A stretch of 64,000 nt of DNA from Chrysoperla carnea (GCF_905475395.1 NC_058342.1:34058140-34122139), one strand, 5' to 3'. Shown: positions 37,405 through 56,009, counted from the stretch's first letter. Notes: a model not told the origin generated them from the sequence alone. Translations and numbers: made by a program.

Positions 37405-37408
37405 TAAA
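37403..37408 (+). terminator. AATAAA polyadenylation signal overlapping the NR2C2AP stop
   Basis: The hexamer begins at the second base of the TAA stop (37402-37404), so the 3' UTR would be very short if this signal is used. T-rich sequence follows at once. No transcript evidence is available. Confidence 0.5.
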
Positions 37409-38270
37409 TATTTTTTTTATTGTTTTTTAACTTGAAATTTGTTTTTGGGGGGTAAAAATTGGTTTTTTTGATTTAATTATAGTCCAGTCAATATGTCGGA
37501 AAAAACGGGGTAGATAAGCCGATGAACTAATTGAGTTAAATTTTTGATGTTACGTGGGGGAGGTCTAGAAAAGCTTAACTTCGAATTGTCGACCGAAATT
37601 CCCTTGTGGATTTTCCGACATCTTGAAAAACGGGTTAAATTCAGGTTTTTCATAATAACTCGATTCTTCGTTCAGATACAAAAATTTTTATGAAATACTC
37701 TTTTGTTGCTTTTCTTATGATCCACAATTAAGGTCCTTTACATTTTTGACCTATCGTCCATCTTTTTTGAGATATCGATCGAGAAATCTACAAATTCGTT
37801 TTTAACAATTAACTCTTTCTCAGCGTTGGGGCGTTTTGAGTCTTAATAAATAAAATGAAAAGAGGCAATTGAGTAATAATTACAAAATTTATTAAAAATA
37901 TAAAAATACAAATTTAAAAATTAGTGAATATATTTGGAAGCGACACAGTTTAGAATTAGTTAGAAACTCAGAACAGTGCATTTATACTCCCTTCTGCTTC
38001 CCCTTCATCGAATCAATCATTTAGTACAATATGTGTGGCGCTAAACTCTCCAGTTTTGAAGAGCAAGAACCGCAAATGGGTTCTTAGCACCTAAACCAAG
38101 TGACCTTGGATCCTGATAGTTATAAACGAGTTTTTAGGATGTGACAGGCTAAAGTTTTTGCCACAATACACACATTTAGGGTCGTATATCTGGCATAATA
38201 TTCTCCTAAGAAACTGAAAATCTTGTCAAAAGTCATGCGTGTACGTTTTCGGCAGATTATGTGTTTGAAA
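37405..38270. other. Intergenic space between convergent NR2C2AP and PH-domain genes
   Basis: No ORF supported. Would contain both 3' UTRs. Confidence 0.5.
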
Positions 38271-40840
38271 TCAATGAAAATATTTATTCGCATTTTGATA
38301 TTGTGGGGAACCGGGAACAGTAATTGTCTCGTAAGTTGATGCATCAATACTGTGGACTTTTCCGCACATCACTATCGATTCAGCTTCCGTATAATTATTT
38401 TCTTCTTCTTCGATTTTCCTTTGATTGCTGGTTTCACTTATACTAACTTGGGCATATTCTTGGGATTGCGAAGTATCCAAATCCGTGTAAATATCGGATG
38501 ATATGTTTGATGAAGGCTCTGTATTTACAGTTGCGCGCGCATATGTGGGATATAATTTTCGACTGTTATTAATTGTGGCGGTTGGTTGTGTTGTAGGTAT
38601 TAACGGTAGTTTACGACTTCGACTTTTTGGTAACGATGGTTGACTCGTTAATTTTTCATTTGTGTTTTTACATAAAATTTTCTCGTTAATATGTGTTATC
38701 CATTGTTCCCGTTCTTTGGAATTTCTCGTCATGAATGTATATAATTTTTCATCGTTATCTTTTATTGAAAATGATTTTTCGTTTTTTGTATCAGGAATTA
38801 TTTCATGAGTGAATAAATTACAAATATGTGCTGGTGATTCATCTTTTTCCGATAAGTATAATAGGAGCCAATTTTCTTTGATTATAACGAAATATTTTCG
38901 TGAACAGAACCCAAATAATTTTCGACCACGTCGTAAAATTCCAGCCTAAAATACAAAGAAATCATTGATAATAGAAGTAATTAATGTAATTCAAATTTCT
39001 ACACCAATATCCCAACAAAAAGGATGCATTCATGTATTTGTGTAGGTATACAACTTACCATCGGTGGTGATTTTTCTTTTAAATCTGTGTATGATTTGTT
39101 CGCATAAGGGCATTCGTCATCGTTATTTGTCTGTCTAATTTGTTTGAGGTCGATAACTGCCCCAGGAGTTTCATATTCACTTGGTGCGGTGGTCACTGCT
39201 TCAACATAAGTGTCTGAGTAATCACTACTTAAAGTTTCTATCACTAAAATCAAAACAGGATAATTATTTATTCGTGCGATCCGATAATATTCGATCATTT
39301 TAAAAAGCTCATTTAAAGAGCTTTTTAAAGTATCAGCGGGCTTACAATCCCCTGTTTCCCCTTCCCATTTTGAGATTTAGGGCAGAGTTAAACTAAAGGT
39401 AAGTATCTCAGGATAATTCTTCTTCGAGGATAATTCGAGGAAGATAAGGTTTCCAGAAGTTCTAGGCTCTCTTTTCTAGGCCAGAAGTTCTAGCAATTAT
39501 TGAATAAGAACTGAATGGTTGACTTACAAGGAGGGCCATTTTAAATAGGGATCAAAGTAAATGAAATATCAAATAACAGTTCTAAAATTGACCAGAGTAG
39601 CACTTTTGTAGCAAAAAGTTGTTTGATTTGTACTCCTAAATCTTTCTTTAATAACTTGTTTAGATCTCTATTCGCAATGGGAACTTATTCTAGCGCTGTC
39701 TGGTGGTAGAAAATAGAAGCTGTTTATGACAAGTCGAATTTCAACAGAAATAAGAAATAAATCATATCACATAGTTTAAATAATTTTTTTTATATCACTC
39801 ATTATCAAAATATAAATAAACAATTCAATCATATTCATGCATAAATTTGACTTGTCCTAGACAGCGCTAGAATCATGACGTTCCCAAAACGTACACTTTT
39901 GCTACAGCAGCGCCATCCTTATTTAATACACTAAGATACACTACGATAATTTTCCTTACTTCTACCCTTCATACTTACGTACCATTATTAAAAGATCCAT
40001 TTTTAGCATTCATATCAATGTAGTATTCACTTTTGAAATTCATATTTTTAGTGAATGCATTATTGCTCTTTTTAATTAATAATTCAGCTTGCGCTTGATA
40101 GTGTTTGGGCAGATGTTTGCACACGGTTTTTAAAAATGTACACATTTCTGAAAACAAAGAAATAGATATACTTTAACTTATTATCACTTTGACTTTAACA
40201 AAACCGCAAAATAATAATTACTAGCCCGACCCGTGAGGAATTACCGTTACTCGTGGCTAAAAACAACAAATTTTGTAGAAAAGTGATGAAAAAATCAAAA
40301 GTTCTTATGAAGTTAGTATATTTTTCGTCAAACCTAGACATGACAAGCTTGAAAACGAGGGGTGAGTCATAAGGGTAGGACAGAAAAAAACTTGCTATAA
40401 TAATCATATATGAGATAGTGCAGTTCTTTAATCAGAAAATGCGGTTAACCAAAAACATGTGAAAAATACAATCAATATTGCTACATAATTAACCGGCTAA
40501 ATTTTTGGGCAGTCGAACCTCAACAATTCGTTGTTATAAACAATAAAAGCGATTTTGTATCCAAAAAAAAAATTAGTTTGGAGATTAGGATCAAAGAATT
40601 ATTTGTTAACTAAAAATTAAAAATATTATTTTTTGTCCAAAAATTTTTTAAACATTTTTATCCGTACGACAAGTCTCACGATTGTTTCCACAAGATCCAA
40701 ATTATTGTTTGTTATATTATTGCGAAAGAACCGCACTAATTAATTGATATTAATATAAAATTAATAATTAATAACTTACCTTGTAATAAAGATTTTGTAA
40801 TATCAAAAGAATTTAATTCGTCCATGTTAAACGTCTCCAT
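38271..40840 (-). CDS. PH-domain adaptor protein, SKAP-like, 4 exons
   Basis: Minus-strand exons 40840-40780, 40147-39983, 39243-39059 and 38945-38271 join in phase to 361 residues. Residues about 1-75 are helix-prone (MDELNSFDITKSLLQ, then EMCTFLKTVCKHLPKHYQ), followed by an acidic Tyr-rich linker (SSDYSDTY, SEYETPGAV, KSYTDLKEK). A PH domain starts at exon 4 (about 138-230): AGILRRGRKLFGFCSRKYFVI, a LLLYLSEKDESPAH strand, and the closing Trp helix EREQWITHINEKI. The tail has Pro-rich SRKLPLIPTTQP and Tyr motifs (IYTDLD, YAQV, YETI) that could be Src-family phosphorylation and SH2-docking sites. Helical N-terminus, Tyr linker and PH domain in this order resemble SKAP1/SKAP2, but no C-terminal SH3 domain is present. 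Exon 2 must end at GTACGT rather than the overlapping GTAAGT to keep the frame. It is convergent with NR2C2AP. PH domain is well supported; the SKAP link is tentative. Confidence 0.72.
39536..39925. mobile_element. Foldback element in intron 2 of the PH-domain gene
   Basis: CTAGCGCTGTCTGGTGGTAG and ATGACAAGTCGAATTT are mirrored by AAATTTGACTTGTCCTAGAC and AGCGCTAGAATCATGACG; the outer words GTAGCACTTTTGTAGCA and CACTTTTGCTACAGCAG also pair. Diverged arms of about 190 bp. Confidence 0.65.
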
Positions 40841-42573
40841 TCTCAAATAATCTCAAAATATTACTTTTAATATTTAGTTAAATTAATGAATCACCATGAT
40901 CCATGCATGAATCTCAGCCAGAAATATCTTTTTAAAAACCACACCTATCGTCATATTAATTAAAACTAATTTAAATTAATTAATTGTGCATACAAAAATG
41001 ATTTTCTTTTCTTTCAACTTGATATTTTTTTGTTCCAAACAAAATAAACACACTCAAACTTACACAGTTGAATTTATTCACCCCGAAATTTTTTAAATCA
41101 AGTCAATTGTTATGATAGATATAAAATTTTTCAATGAAAAAAATCTCTCCTGCTAAGTTATACAAACAAAAATAAACTTTTCATTATAATGCACGCAATA
41201 TTTTTATATTTATGTAATTGCGTTTGCCTATATGTACAGAAAAATGCAATTCTTTTCTTGATATGATTTAAACTAAAACAAGTGAAAACAAACAATTGAC
41301 TGAGTTAATTGTTGAAATACCATGCATAAATCACATTGCACATTCATATACAATTTATATAATACATACTATACAATTTACGCTTAATTTGCGGCCTCAC
41401 GTATAAACATTGATGTTTACGAAAAAATGTTTGAAACAAAAGTTGTTTATTTTTTTTATAAGGAATATTTTTTACATTTAAACTACGGACCCATCAAGGC
41501 CAAGACCCAATTGATCTATGGTGCTCATTTACGAACTCGACCTCACTTTTTATGTCCGCTGTAAAAATTTCAGCTTGATATCTTTTTTCGTTTCTGAGTT
41601 ATCGTGTCCACAGACAGACGGACGGACAGCCGGAAATGGACTAATTAGATGATTTTATGAATACCTATACCAAAATTTTGTTCATAGCATTAATATTTTT
41701 AAGCGTTATAAACTTGGGACTAAACTTAGTATACTTTGCATATTACACATATGCATGGTATAAAAATTTTGAAATTTTACACTAAAATTTGAAAGATTTT
41801 TCATATATCGAAAATCTGTGTGCTCTTAAGACTTTGTATCTGAGGAAACTTTTGATTTAATCATCAAAAACTATCAGAAGCCATAATTTCGGAAATTTTG
41901 AATAAAAATTTTCTATGCTTATAAAAATTGAGAAGTTTAATGGAAGGGTGTTTTTAGCTCTCCTAAGTCCCTACATTTTTCTCTAAATTCACCAGTAATT
42001 TCTTCTGTATTCTAAAAATCTTTAAAATTTCTCGATTTTATTAAAATTCCCGGTCTTTCTTAACGTATTTTTTCCGGTATTGTATAAACGGTTGCCTATA
42101 CATAAGTTTAAATGAAGTTTTTATTAACGGACTTGGCTATTCATTTCAAAATATTTACAAAGTTTTCTTAAAAAATTTTTTATTGATTTATAAATAAATT
42201 GTGGTAAAATTAAATTTCCAGAAGGAAAAAAATAAAGAAATTATTAAATTTGAAAAATAAAATATTGGTTAATTAATTTGAATAGATCATGTGATCAGTT
42301 TTAACGTATTTTCTTCAAATTCAAAAATCATGATATGTTTGAAATTTTTAATAATTGGGAAAACTAATGAAAATTTATGTTATGTGCTCGTATTTTAGGT
42401 ACGTTAGTAATTAGTATTTTTCATTTTACTTCAGTTACTTTTTCAGTTACTTTTCAGTGAAAATTGAATCAATTTTATTGAAAATAAAACTTAGTTTAAT
42501 ATAAATTTAAGGTTAGTTTACAAAATAAATTTCAAATTTTACAGTTAGAGGTGAAATTAAAAAGTTTTAAAAA
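40841..42573. other. Divergent intergenic region, PH-domain gene and Greatwall
   Basis: The two genes are head to head across 1.7 kb, which must hold both promoters. No TATA or initiator could be assigned with confidence. The R-A repeat occupies the middle. Confidence 0.5.
41325..41765 (-). repeat. Dispersed repeat family R-A, copy 3
   Basis: Reverse-complement copy of the 21,590 repeat: TTGAAATACCATGCAT, GAAAAAATGTTTGAAACAAA, GTCCGTCCGT-type words inverted as GACGGACGGACAGCCGGAAA, and ATACCAAAATTTTG. Confidence 0.85.
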
Positions 42574-48626
<6,053 letters not shown>

Positions 48627-48925
48627 TAAACAAAAAATTTTTTTTTTTACTGGCGTACAAATACGGGTATTTTAGCTTTTCTTGAAACTTTTACATGAAA
48701 CTTTGTATATATTTAGAATGTATTTAAATTATTTTTTAATCGTCAAGATCAACCAAGCACGGATTCAAAGAGGGACAATTGCCCAAATGAACCAGAGTTT
48801 TTTAGTTTTTTTTATCGAGTGGAGACAAAGAAAATGAAAAGATGCGAACATGAAAAGTGAAATGTTGTTGAAAAGTTTGTGGATCCGTGTTTGAAGAAAA
48901 TGTAAATTTTTTTGAAGTATTAAAT

Positions 48926-48931
48926 AATAAA
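48926..48931 (+). terminator. AATAAA polyadenylation signal, Greatwall 3' UTR
   Basis: Canonical hexamer 300 bp after the Greatwall stop, followed by an A-run and then T-rich sequence. It lies 73 bp from the stop codon of the convergent deadenylase gene, so the two 3' ends would be tail to tail and may overlap. Confidence 0.5.
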
Positions 48932-49003
48932 AAAAAAGTGTTAAGAATATTGATTATTTTTTTAAGAATCAGGTACTTGTATCTTCATTTTTTTTTTAAC
49001 AAA

Positions 49004-49834
49004 TTAATTGCTTAAGCCAAATAAATGATTACGATACTTGGAATCATCAATTTTATTTCCAAAAAAAATCTCTTTTATTTTAAAGAAAGCCATACCAGTA
49101 AGAAGTGAATCGGATCCTGCTTGATGTTGTAATCCAAGACGAGATAAATTTAATTGAACAGCCACTTCTTGTAAACCACCTCCTAAATTCTTACACGTTT
49201 TCAGCATATATTTAACATCGTAAATATTCGGAAAGTACAATCCTAATAATTCAAAAAATTCACTTTCATCCAGCGGTAAATATTGATCCGTTAACAATTT
49301 AAGAAGATAAGCAAAATCATAACCAGAATGAAATGACAAAAATTTAATTTCATCCATGAGCACAACACCAGACGACATTAATAATTCTGCAAAATGTAGG
49401 GGATCGATACCTTCTCGTTCATGTTTGTCAAATTGTATGCCACAATTTTTTAATAATTCAATACTGTCGAACGCATACATATCTTCAACTAAATCAAATT
49501 TGAAATTGAATTGCCAGGTCGAATAAGTTGTTTCAGGTGTTTTACCATTTTCATCCAGAAACGTAAGACCTAATTGTATTATTCTTAACATATCAACATT
49601 GCACCGAACCACCTGATATTGATAGTCTTGTCGAAATTCACAAATCGGTCGAGCAACGATTCCAGGGAATTCTGTATCCATTGCAACATATTGATATTTT
49701 TGGACAACTTTTCTTATCGTTCGAAATTCTTCTTCGATATTGTAACACCAAACGTCTCTGATACCATAATCTTCATTAGTGACAGTGGGTATTTGACTCT
49801 CATTACTCGTGCACGCTGTCGTATCAAATTCCAT
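49004..49834 (-). CDS. Pop2: CAF1/Pop2 (CNOT7-type) deadenylase, intronless
   Basis: A single 276-residue ORF with an ATG start encodes a DEDD exonuclease of the CCR4-NOT complex, which shortens mRNA poly(A) tails. The catalytic set is complete: Asp53 and Glu55 in MDTEFPG, Asp173 in SFHSGYDF, Asp242 in AGSDSLLTG, and His237 just before. Blocks such as QLGLTF, STWQFNFKF, DVKYMLKTCKNL and GGLQEVA are as in CNOT7. A leader of about 13 extra residues precedes the domain, which runs to HLFGLSN with no long tail. Compared with remembered CNOT7, the segment after PICEFR is two residues shorter and many flanking residues differ. Pop2 is normally very conserved, so this may be a paralogue or retrocopy rather than the main gene. 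A 10-base A-run on the coding strand shortly after the stop could be a remnant of a poly(A) tail. Function appears intact. Confidence 0.9.
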   Translation of the reverse strand: MEFDTTACTSNESQIPTVTNEDYGIRDVWCYNIEEEFRTIRKVVQKYQYVAMDTEFPGIVARPICEFRQDYQYQVVRCNVDMLRIIQLGLTFLDENGKTPETTYSTWQFNFKFDLVEDMYAFDSIELLKNCGIQFDKHEREGIDPLHFAELLMSSGVVLMDEIKFLSFHSGYDFAYLLKLLTDQYLPLDESEFFELLGLYFPNIYDVKYMLKTCKNLGGGLQEVAVQLNLSRLGLQHQAGSDSLLTGMAFFKIKEIFFGNKIDDSKYRNHLFGLSN

Positions 49835-52800
49835 TTGGGAATCGTTTAATTCTATTTGATGTCGAAAAATTGTTACAAATATCTCAAAATCAATAAATCA
49901 ATAAACTATCACTTATTTTAAATTAATGAAATACAATTAATGATCTATTTTTAATGAATTAATGACAAGAATGAATCACTACGTTTAATCAATTTGGAAT
50001 GAATTGTGAATGACGTTTATTTAAACAAAAGAAAATCATATTAGTCCGATAACTTTTTTGTATTTTACTTTTTAACTTAGGATTTGATATCTCTCCAGAC
50101 ATGATCAAGAGACTCTCGAAATTATGTAGCCTTTTTCGATTCCCGATATCAACATAAATTCTCCAGAAGTCAGTAAAGTCACTGCCGGGCAAGATCTGAC
50201 CTGGTGGTAACCCTACATAATTCACTTAAATTCGACAATTCATTTTAAAATAAATATTTAATTATAGAAAAACTGAGTACATAAAACATTAAAAATTACG
50301 AACAGCATTTTAATTCGATCTCATTTGATTGCTTAAGAGCGTCCCAAATCGACACTTTGATATTCCAGTTTACCTTTTGACTTGTAGGTTATCATTTTTC
50401 TTTCGAAAAAGGTAATTTTTATTAAAGGAGTAACGAAACTAGCTCCTACTGATATTAATTCCTGGAATATAACGATACAAGAATAAAATACAAGCAAATT
50501 ACAAATATAAAAATTTTTATTTAACATTTATAGCCATTTGGATAACAAATTTTTGATTTTGGAAATAATTGATGAATGAATATATAATTAATTATATAAT
50601 ACAATACATGAATTGAATATCAATATATTATGTAATATTTATATTACGATATGATTTCTTAAATGACAAATCTGCCCTGATCTGATCACATAAAAACCAG
50701 GGTGCCCTAACTCCAACCATTTTTGACAAAGAGATTGTATAATAGAGTGCGGATACGATGAAATTAGTGTTCCAATATTAGAAAGAGATACAAGGAAAGT
50801 TTTGGTTTAGTTATCTCTCTCATATTTCACTAATCACCAACAGTGGAACAAAGATAGCTCTACTTTTAGAACAGAGGTTGTCTCTTTATAAAGTTGGCAC
50901 AACTTTTCAACACAGAAAGTTTATGGAGCTGTCTAGTATTACTATGTCTATGGTTTTCGAATTATTATAAAAAATATGCCTTTTTAGTAGCCTTAATTCC
51001 AATTTGACGTCCCACATGAATTGTTTCTTAAAAAAAAAAAAATACATAATTTAAAAATATATTACATTAACTTTAACAAAAGTTTTGGACATTAAAACAA
51101 CTTGAATTCGAAATTTTGTTTTCTTTGGAGATAGGGCTTTTTAAGTGATGAGGGCAGAAATCCTGTTCGTGTTTATGTAGGTAAATGTATACATTATACA
51201 AGTATTAACGCCTTATTAAATAACGCCCCCTAAATAATATAGTAAGGCCCTCCAAAGTATACTACAGTTATGTTTTTAAACATCAATTCAATTAATTAAA
51301 TAAACTATTTAATTATTGGTAAAATATTCGCGAAACATAATTTTTTTACTATTTACAAATTCTTTTTACAAATATCGCGCGCATGCGTTGCGAATGCGTT
51401 CATGCCGTTCATCTTCATACATTCAACCTTACAAACATTGGTGAGCGTTCACAACATTATTTTCAATTTGCACATAAACATTTTTTTTTAAGTTTTTAAT
51501 TTTTTTTAATAATAATTTTGTTCATTTAATTTTTTGAGGTAATTTTCTAAAAGAGAAGCTTCAAAATAAGACCTAGAATTTTTTTAATCAATATAGACGT
51601 TTTTGAACACACCTCTTATGAAATTCATGACGCCGCGTTTTTGGAATTTTATTTTGTTTTATAGCCCCAAAAACGAAAATTATGAGATTTTGAGAAGATT
51701 TTATTTAAATATATATGAGTTAGTGTCATGGAAGTGCCTTTTAGGAGTGCTAACTTCCCAAACCTCTTCCCTTTTTAATTTTTATTATATCGGAAATCTC
51801 AAAACATGACATTGTGAGGTTAGAAGATTAAAAATTTCTGTGTGAATTATAAGTGCCTTTTGGCAGTGTCAGCCCCACCTCGTTCTTTTACGTAGCTCAT
51901 TGCTTCCAACCTTTTTTTGACGTTTCACACTTTATTACCTTTATAATTTTTTCACGGCAAACTTTATTAGCTTGTTTGTCCAATGATAAAAAAAAATTCG
52001 ATATCCTATTTTGAGCTAGAACTCGATTTCTAGACAATTACCGATTTTTTAGTTTATTTTTCTTTTTTTGTTAAATTTTCTAAAAAAAGAAAATGGAAGT
52101 AAATAAAAAGGTAAGGTTAAGATTAAAATAAATTAGAAAATATTAAAAATACAAATTAAAATTTGTTAAAAGCGTATAACTTAATACATCTGATCAGTAC
52201 TTTTTTACTCTCCTTAGGTTAATTAAAATTATTTTTAAATAAATTATTTTTATACTTAATCATCACTCATTATTCACGAATGGAAATGAAAATTGTAAAC
52301 TGCATGCAAAAAAAATTTAACAGGTACGAATTCTCTGTATAATTTTGTTTACAGGCTTTTTTTATAATTACCCACAAGAAATAAATTTAATAATTGTCAA
52401 TTTTCCAGATCGAATATCGGAAATCATTAGATTCAGATCTTAATCGAAATCGGAAATTTTTATTCAATTTTTTGTAATTTTCAATGCTACGAAGATAGGT
52501 TGTAGTAAATATTATTTTCTACATTGGATTAAAGCACCCTAACCCGACTTTTTGGGTGCTATCACCATTGACATTACATTAAATAGACTGAGTGTCAAAC
52601 GATTTTAAGCGTGCCAACATCTGACGTAATTGCTTGGGTCAAATAAGTGAAAAAGTTCAGTGAAATCACGATGTTTTATGTAAAACATTTTGTGATTTAA
52701 AAATTTGACAGATGTTGGTACGATAGCGATGCTTAGTCTATGTATAACTATAAAGTCAATGGATATCTGTCAAATTTAATAACAGTAACCTATGATTTTA

Positions 52801-53204
52801 TTATTTTTTAACTGTCATTTTTCCATTAAAAATTTCAACAAATTTTATTGAAATGTTCAAGAAAAAATAAAGTTTTCAATTTAACATTAAATGAGACGTT
52901 TCATTTCTAACTATTTGATGTTTTTTTTGGCAGAAAATTCGATTTTCATAAAACAATGCATTCAAGTTAAATCGTTTTTAGTACTTTACTATAGCGTAGA
53001 AACAGTCAGGAATTAACTACAGGCCTAACTAGAGTACCAGCTTATTTTTGGATTAATCAACATTAGTATGAATTATTTATCAGTGCTTATTGCGTTTATT
53101 AGGTAATTAGATCATTTGATGACTCTCCTACTAAAATAATCCTTCTTTGAAGCAAAATGGAGGCATGATTCTCTAAAGATTAGCCCATTCAAAAATAGTA
53201 ATAA

Positions 53205-53440
53205 TAGTACATAAGAGAGGTACCGTAAACGGAATCCTAGCACCTAGAACAATGGTTCCTCTGTGCCCTCTTTGAGAACAACCTGTCACCCAAAGGCAAG
53301 ACATTTTCGGGTAAGAGATGAAGTTTTAATCAGATGAGACCAAAAGTGTTAACCAGATGAAACCAAAAGAATGACAGGCTTAGGTGAAAGGGGCGTTTGA
53401 GACGACTCTCTTGCCAACAAGTCCGCTACTTCTACCTAGT
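53205..53440 (+). repeat. Dispersed repeat family R-B, copy 2
   Basis: Shares GGTTCCTCTGTGCCCT, AACAACCTGTCACCC and GGGTAAGAGATGAAG-type words in the same order as 13,140-13,440. Confidence 0.7.
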
Positions 53441-55468
53441 AACAGTTATCATGGAAAATAACTAATAAATTAACTAATTTTCCGGTTTCTCAAAGTCATT
53501 ATAACCCGGTTTTGATTACATAAAACAATTTTTGGGTGTATTCACAAAAATTTTTAATTATCTTTACCATTCAATGAAAATTGATCTCAAATTTAAACTC
53601 TCAACTGCAGTTTTCTTGCTAATTTTAAAAGCTATCAAAACAATCTCACAGGGGGGGGGTGCGTGGTTACTAGCATATAAAATGGAAAAAAAATCAATAT
53701 TTTATTGTAAAATTAATAAAAATTGAAAGATGTTGATTTGATTAGTTTGAATTAAACAAATTTGATGTCTTTTTTGCAAATTTCCCCAATTGAACGATTT
53801 TATTTAGATTTTGTGCTTCATAATTATGAAATCGTTTGGATAAATAAAGAAAAGCGTATATACAATAAATTAAGTAAAAACGAGCAAAGTAATACTTAAT
53901 TTTGATGTAAGAATAAGTCAAAAAGTGTACGGGAAAATAATTTAAGAAATTTAAAGATCATTGGATTTGGAGATCGGTTGAAAAAACGAATTTTCAATAA
54001 AAATTATAAATTAAAGAGAGTTGAACAAAATATACTCATACCAGGAATCAAACCCGGACTAGTCTACTGTTTGTCGGATCTCTCTCACTCACGTTTCAAT
54101 TTTTGTCATCTTTTTTACGCTATTTTCATTTTTTGGTTAAAATTTTTCATTGAATATTCCCAATTGTTTTTGTGGATTCTCATGAATTCTGTCATTGTTT
54201 ACCCGATTAGGATTCAAATGTAATAAATGTTTTATATTTCCCCGAACACCTTGTACACATTTAAAATAAAAATAATTCATGCCAAACAATTAATTATAAA
54301 TAAAAAATTTAATCATAATAAATATGCTTAGTAACAGTTTATCATACAAATCAATTTTTTTTTTGTTCTTTTTTTGTAAATAAATTAATCGTTGCGTTGA
54401 TGGAAAGGGTTTAAATCCGTTAAACCGGCATCGCTTTAAACGACCCATAAAGTAGGGTCTACCAGGGTTGTGCAACTTCCCTGTGATTCAATTTGGAACT
54501 CTTTACAGGAACCGAAATAAATCCAACGCGTTTTAATTAGCAGTTTACGAGATATCATCTCCTTTCTTTTGAGAAAAGATTGTATTCCGAAAACTAGCTC
54601 TAATATCGTTAAAAGCGAAGCCATATGAAAAATTCCACTTTCCACTATCTTTCCTTCAAAAATGAAACTTCCATTTTTAATTTTGTCATGATACAATTAG
54701 GGTAACCATTTATTTATTTGTCCTGATCCCAGGTTCTGTTTGTTCAAGCTTTTTTCTTCATTCGGAAATATTTCAGATTTTTTAAAGCGTTTTATATTCA
54801 ATTCTTCCCCGATAACTTTCAAGCGCACTCTGAGAGTGGTCGTATCATGGGTCGTTGCATACTTTTTACTGCGCATTAGGCTGTCTAACTGATTGAAAAC
54901 AATTGCAATGAAAGACAGCCTGATGCGCATTACAAAGTACACAACAATGCGCATTACAAGTAGGCGCCGTAAATTCGGCCACGGGCGCTTATAGCCCGAC
55001 AAAGGAGGTTTAACGTCCTTATATATATGTATGTTCTTGAGTGTATTTCTTGTAGATATGACCTAAAAATGTCAAATTCAAAAGTGTGATAAAAGCTTTG
55101 ATTGGTCTCTAGTCTCGCGTCCTGCATTGAGAACTGTCCAAAAAATGGTTACCCTAAATAAAATTATAAATAACAATATAACATAAATAAAAAAAAAATA
55201 CAATTATAACAATTTGTTTATACAAAAATTTGATGCGCTTCAACTTAGCATCTCACATACCAGAATTTAACTTGAAATTATATATTCTGAGCTATCTTGG
55301 ACCGCAAAAAAGTCAATTCGTTAAACTCCGGCTCAAAACAAGCACAATTTGGCACAAATTATAAATTAAAAAAAAAAAGTTAATTTCGCTTGAAATAAAA
55401 AACAATATAATTCTTACAAGTATTATCAAAGATAATAAACGAGAAGTCTAGGATTTTTCAAAATAAAT

Positions 55469-55629
55469 TTCGATTTTCGCTCCAATTTCCTAGACCGCAT
55501 TTCGACTACGAAGTAGTCATCATCAGTATGAATTAGCTATAAATAGCTTGTTACTCATTGCTAATTCATACTGATGATGACTACTTGGTAGTCGAAATAT
55601 GGTCTAGAAAATTGGGGCGAAAATCGAAA
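55469..55629. repeat. Palindrome with paired hammerhead-like motifs
   Basis: Arms of about 69 bp (TTTCGATTTTCGCTCCAATT to CAGTATGAATTAGC, mirrored by GCTAATTCATACTG onward) surround a 22-bp spacer. Each arm holds one 27-nt motif: minus strand 55,500-55,526 and plus strand 55,571-55,597. Both read CTGATGA, T, a perfect 6-bp stem (GACTAC/GTAGTC) and GAAA. The arms differ at several bases outside these. Confidence 0.8.
55571..55597 (+). ncRNA. Hammerhead-like RNA motif, plus-strand copy
   Basis: CTGATGA, T, GACTAC, loop TTG, GTAGTC, GAAA. The partner on the opposite strand has loop TTC, and the distant copy at 5,600 has an entirely different but still perfect stem. See the finding for limits. 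Confidence 0.4.
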
Positions 55630-56009
55630 CTTAATATACTTCTTAGTTTAATTTAAAATGATGGAACTAATTTGAAGCACATTTCAGATAAGAAAAATCA
55701 TGGATTTACGAAAATAATGCACCAAACAAAACATTCTTTTAACAAAAAAATTATTATCACAGCAAGGCGAATTATATATAATGACAGCGGATTAAAACAG
55801 TTGGCAAAGGTTTAGTTACTCTCTAGGCCCCCTCCCCTACTAGACAATTTTTAATTTTTTTTTTTTTAGTTATAAAATTTGAAATATTTTTTATTAGGGG
55901 GCCAATTTGATAATTCTTTTGTGGTATCTTCATAGACCTTATAGCTAGGTTTTGACTAAAATTATATAATATTTTGAATTAATCCAGGCGCCGTGCAGAA
56001 ATCTCCTGG

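Noticed and set aside
39979-39982. GTAAGT as the donor of exon 2 in the PH-domain gene
   Set aside because: Using it would put a stop in exon 3; the overlapping GTACGT four bases earlier keeps the frame.
54436-55002. Two adjacent minus-strand frames (86 and 101 codons)
   Set aside because: No known domain; region includes a short inverted repeat (TGCGCATTAGGCTGTCT/AGACAGCCTGATGCGCA), so repeat origin is more likely.
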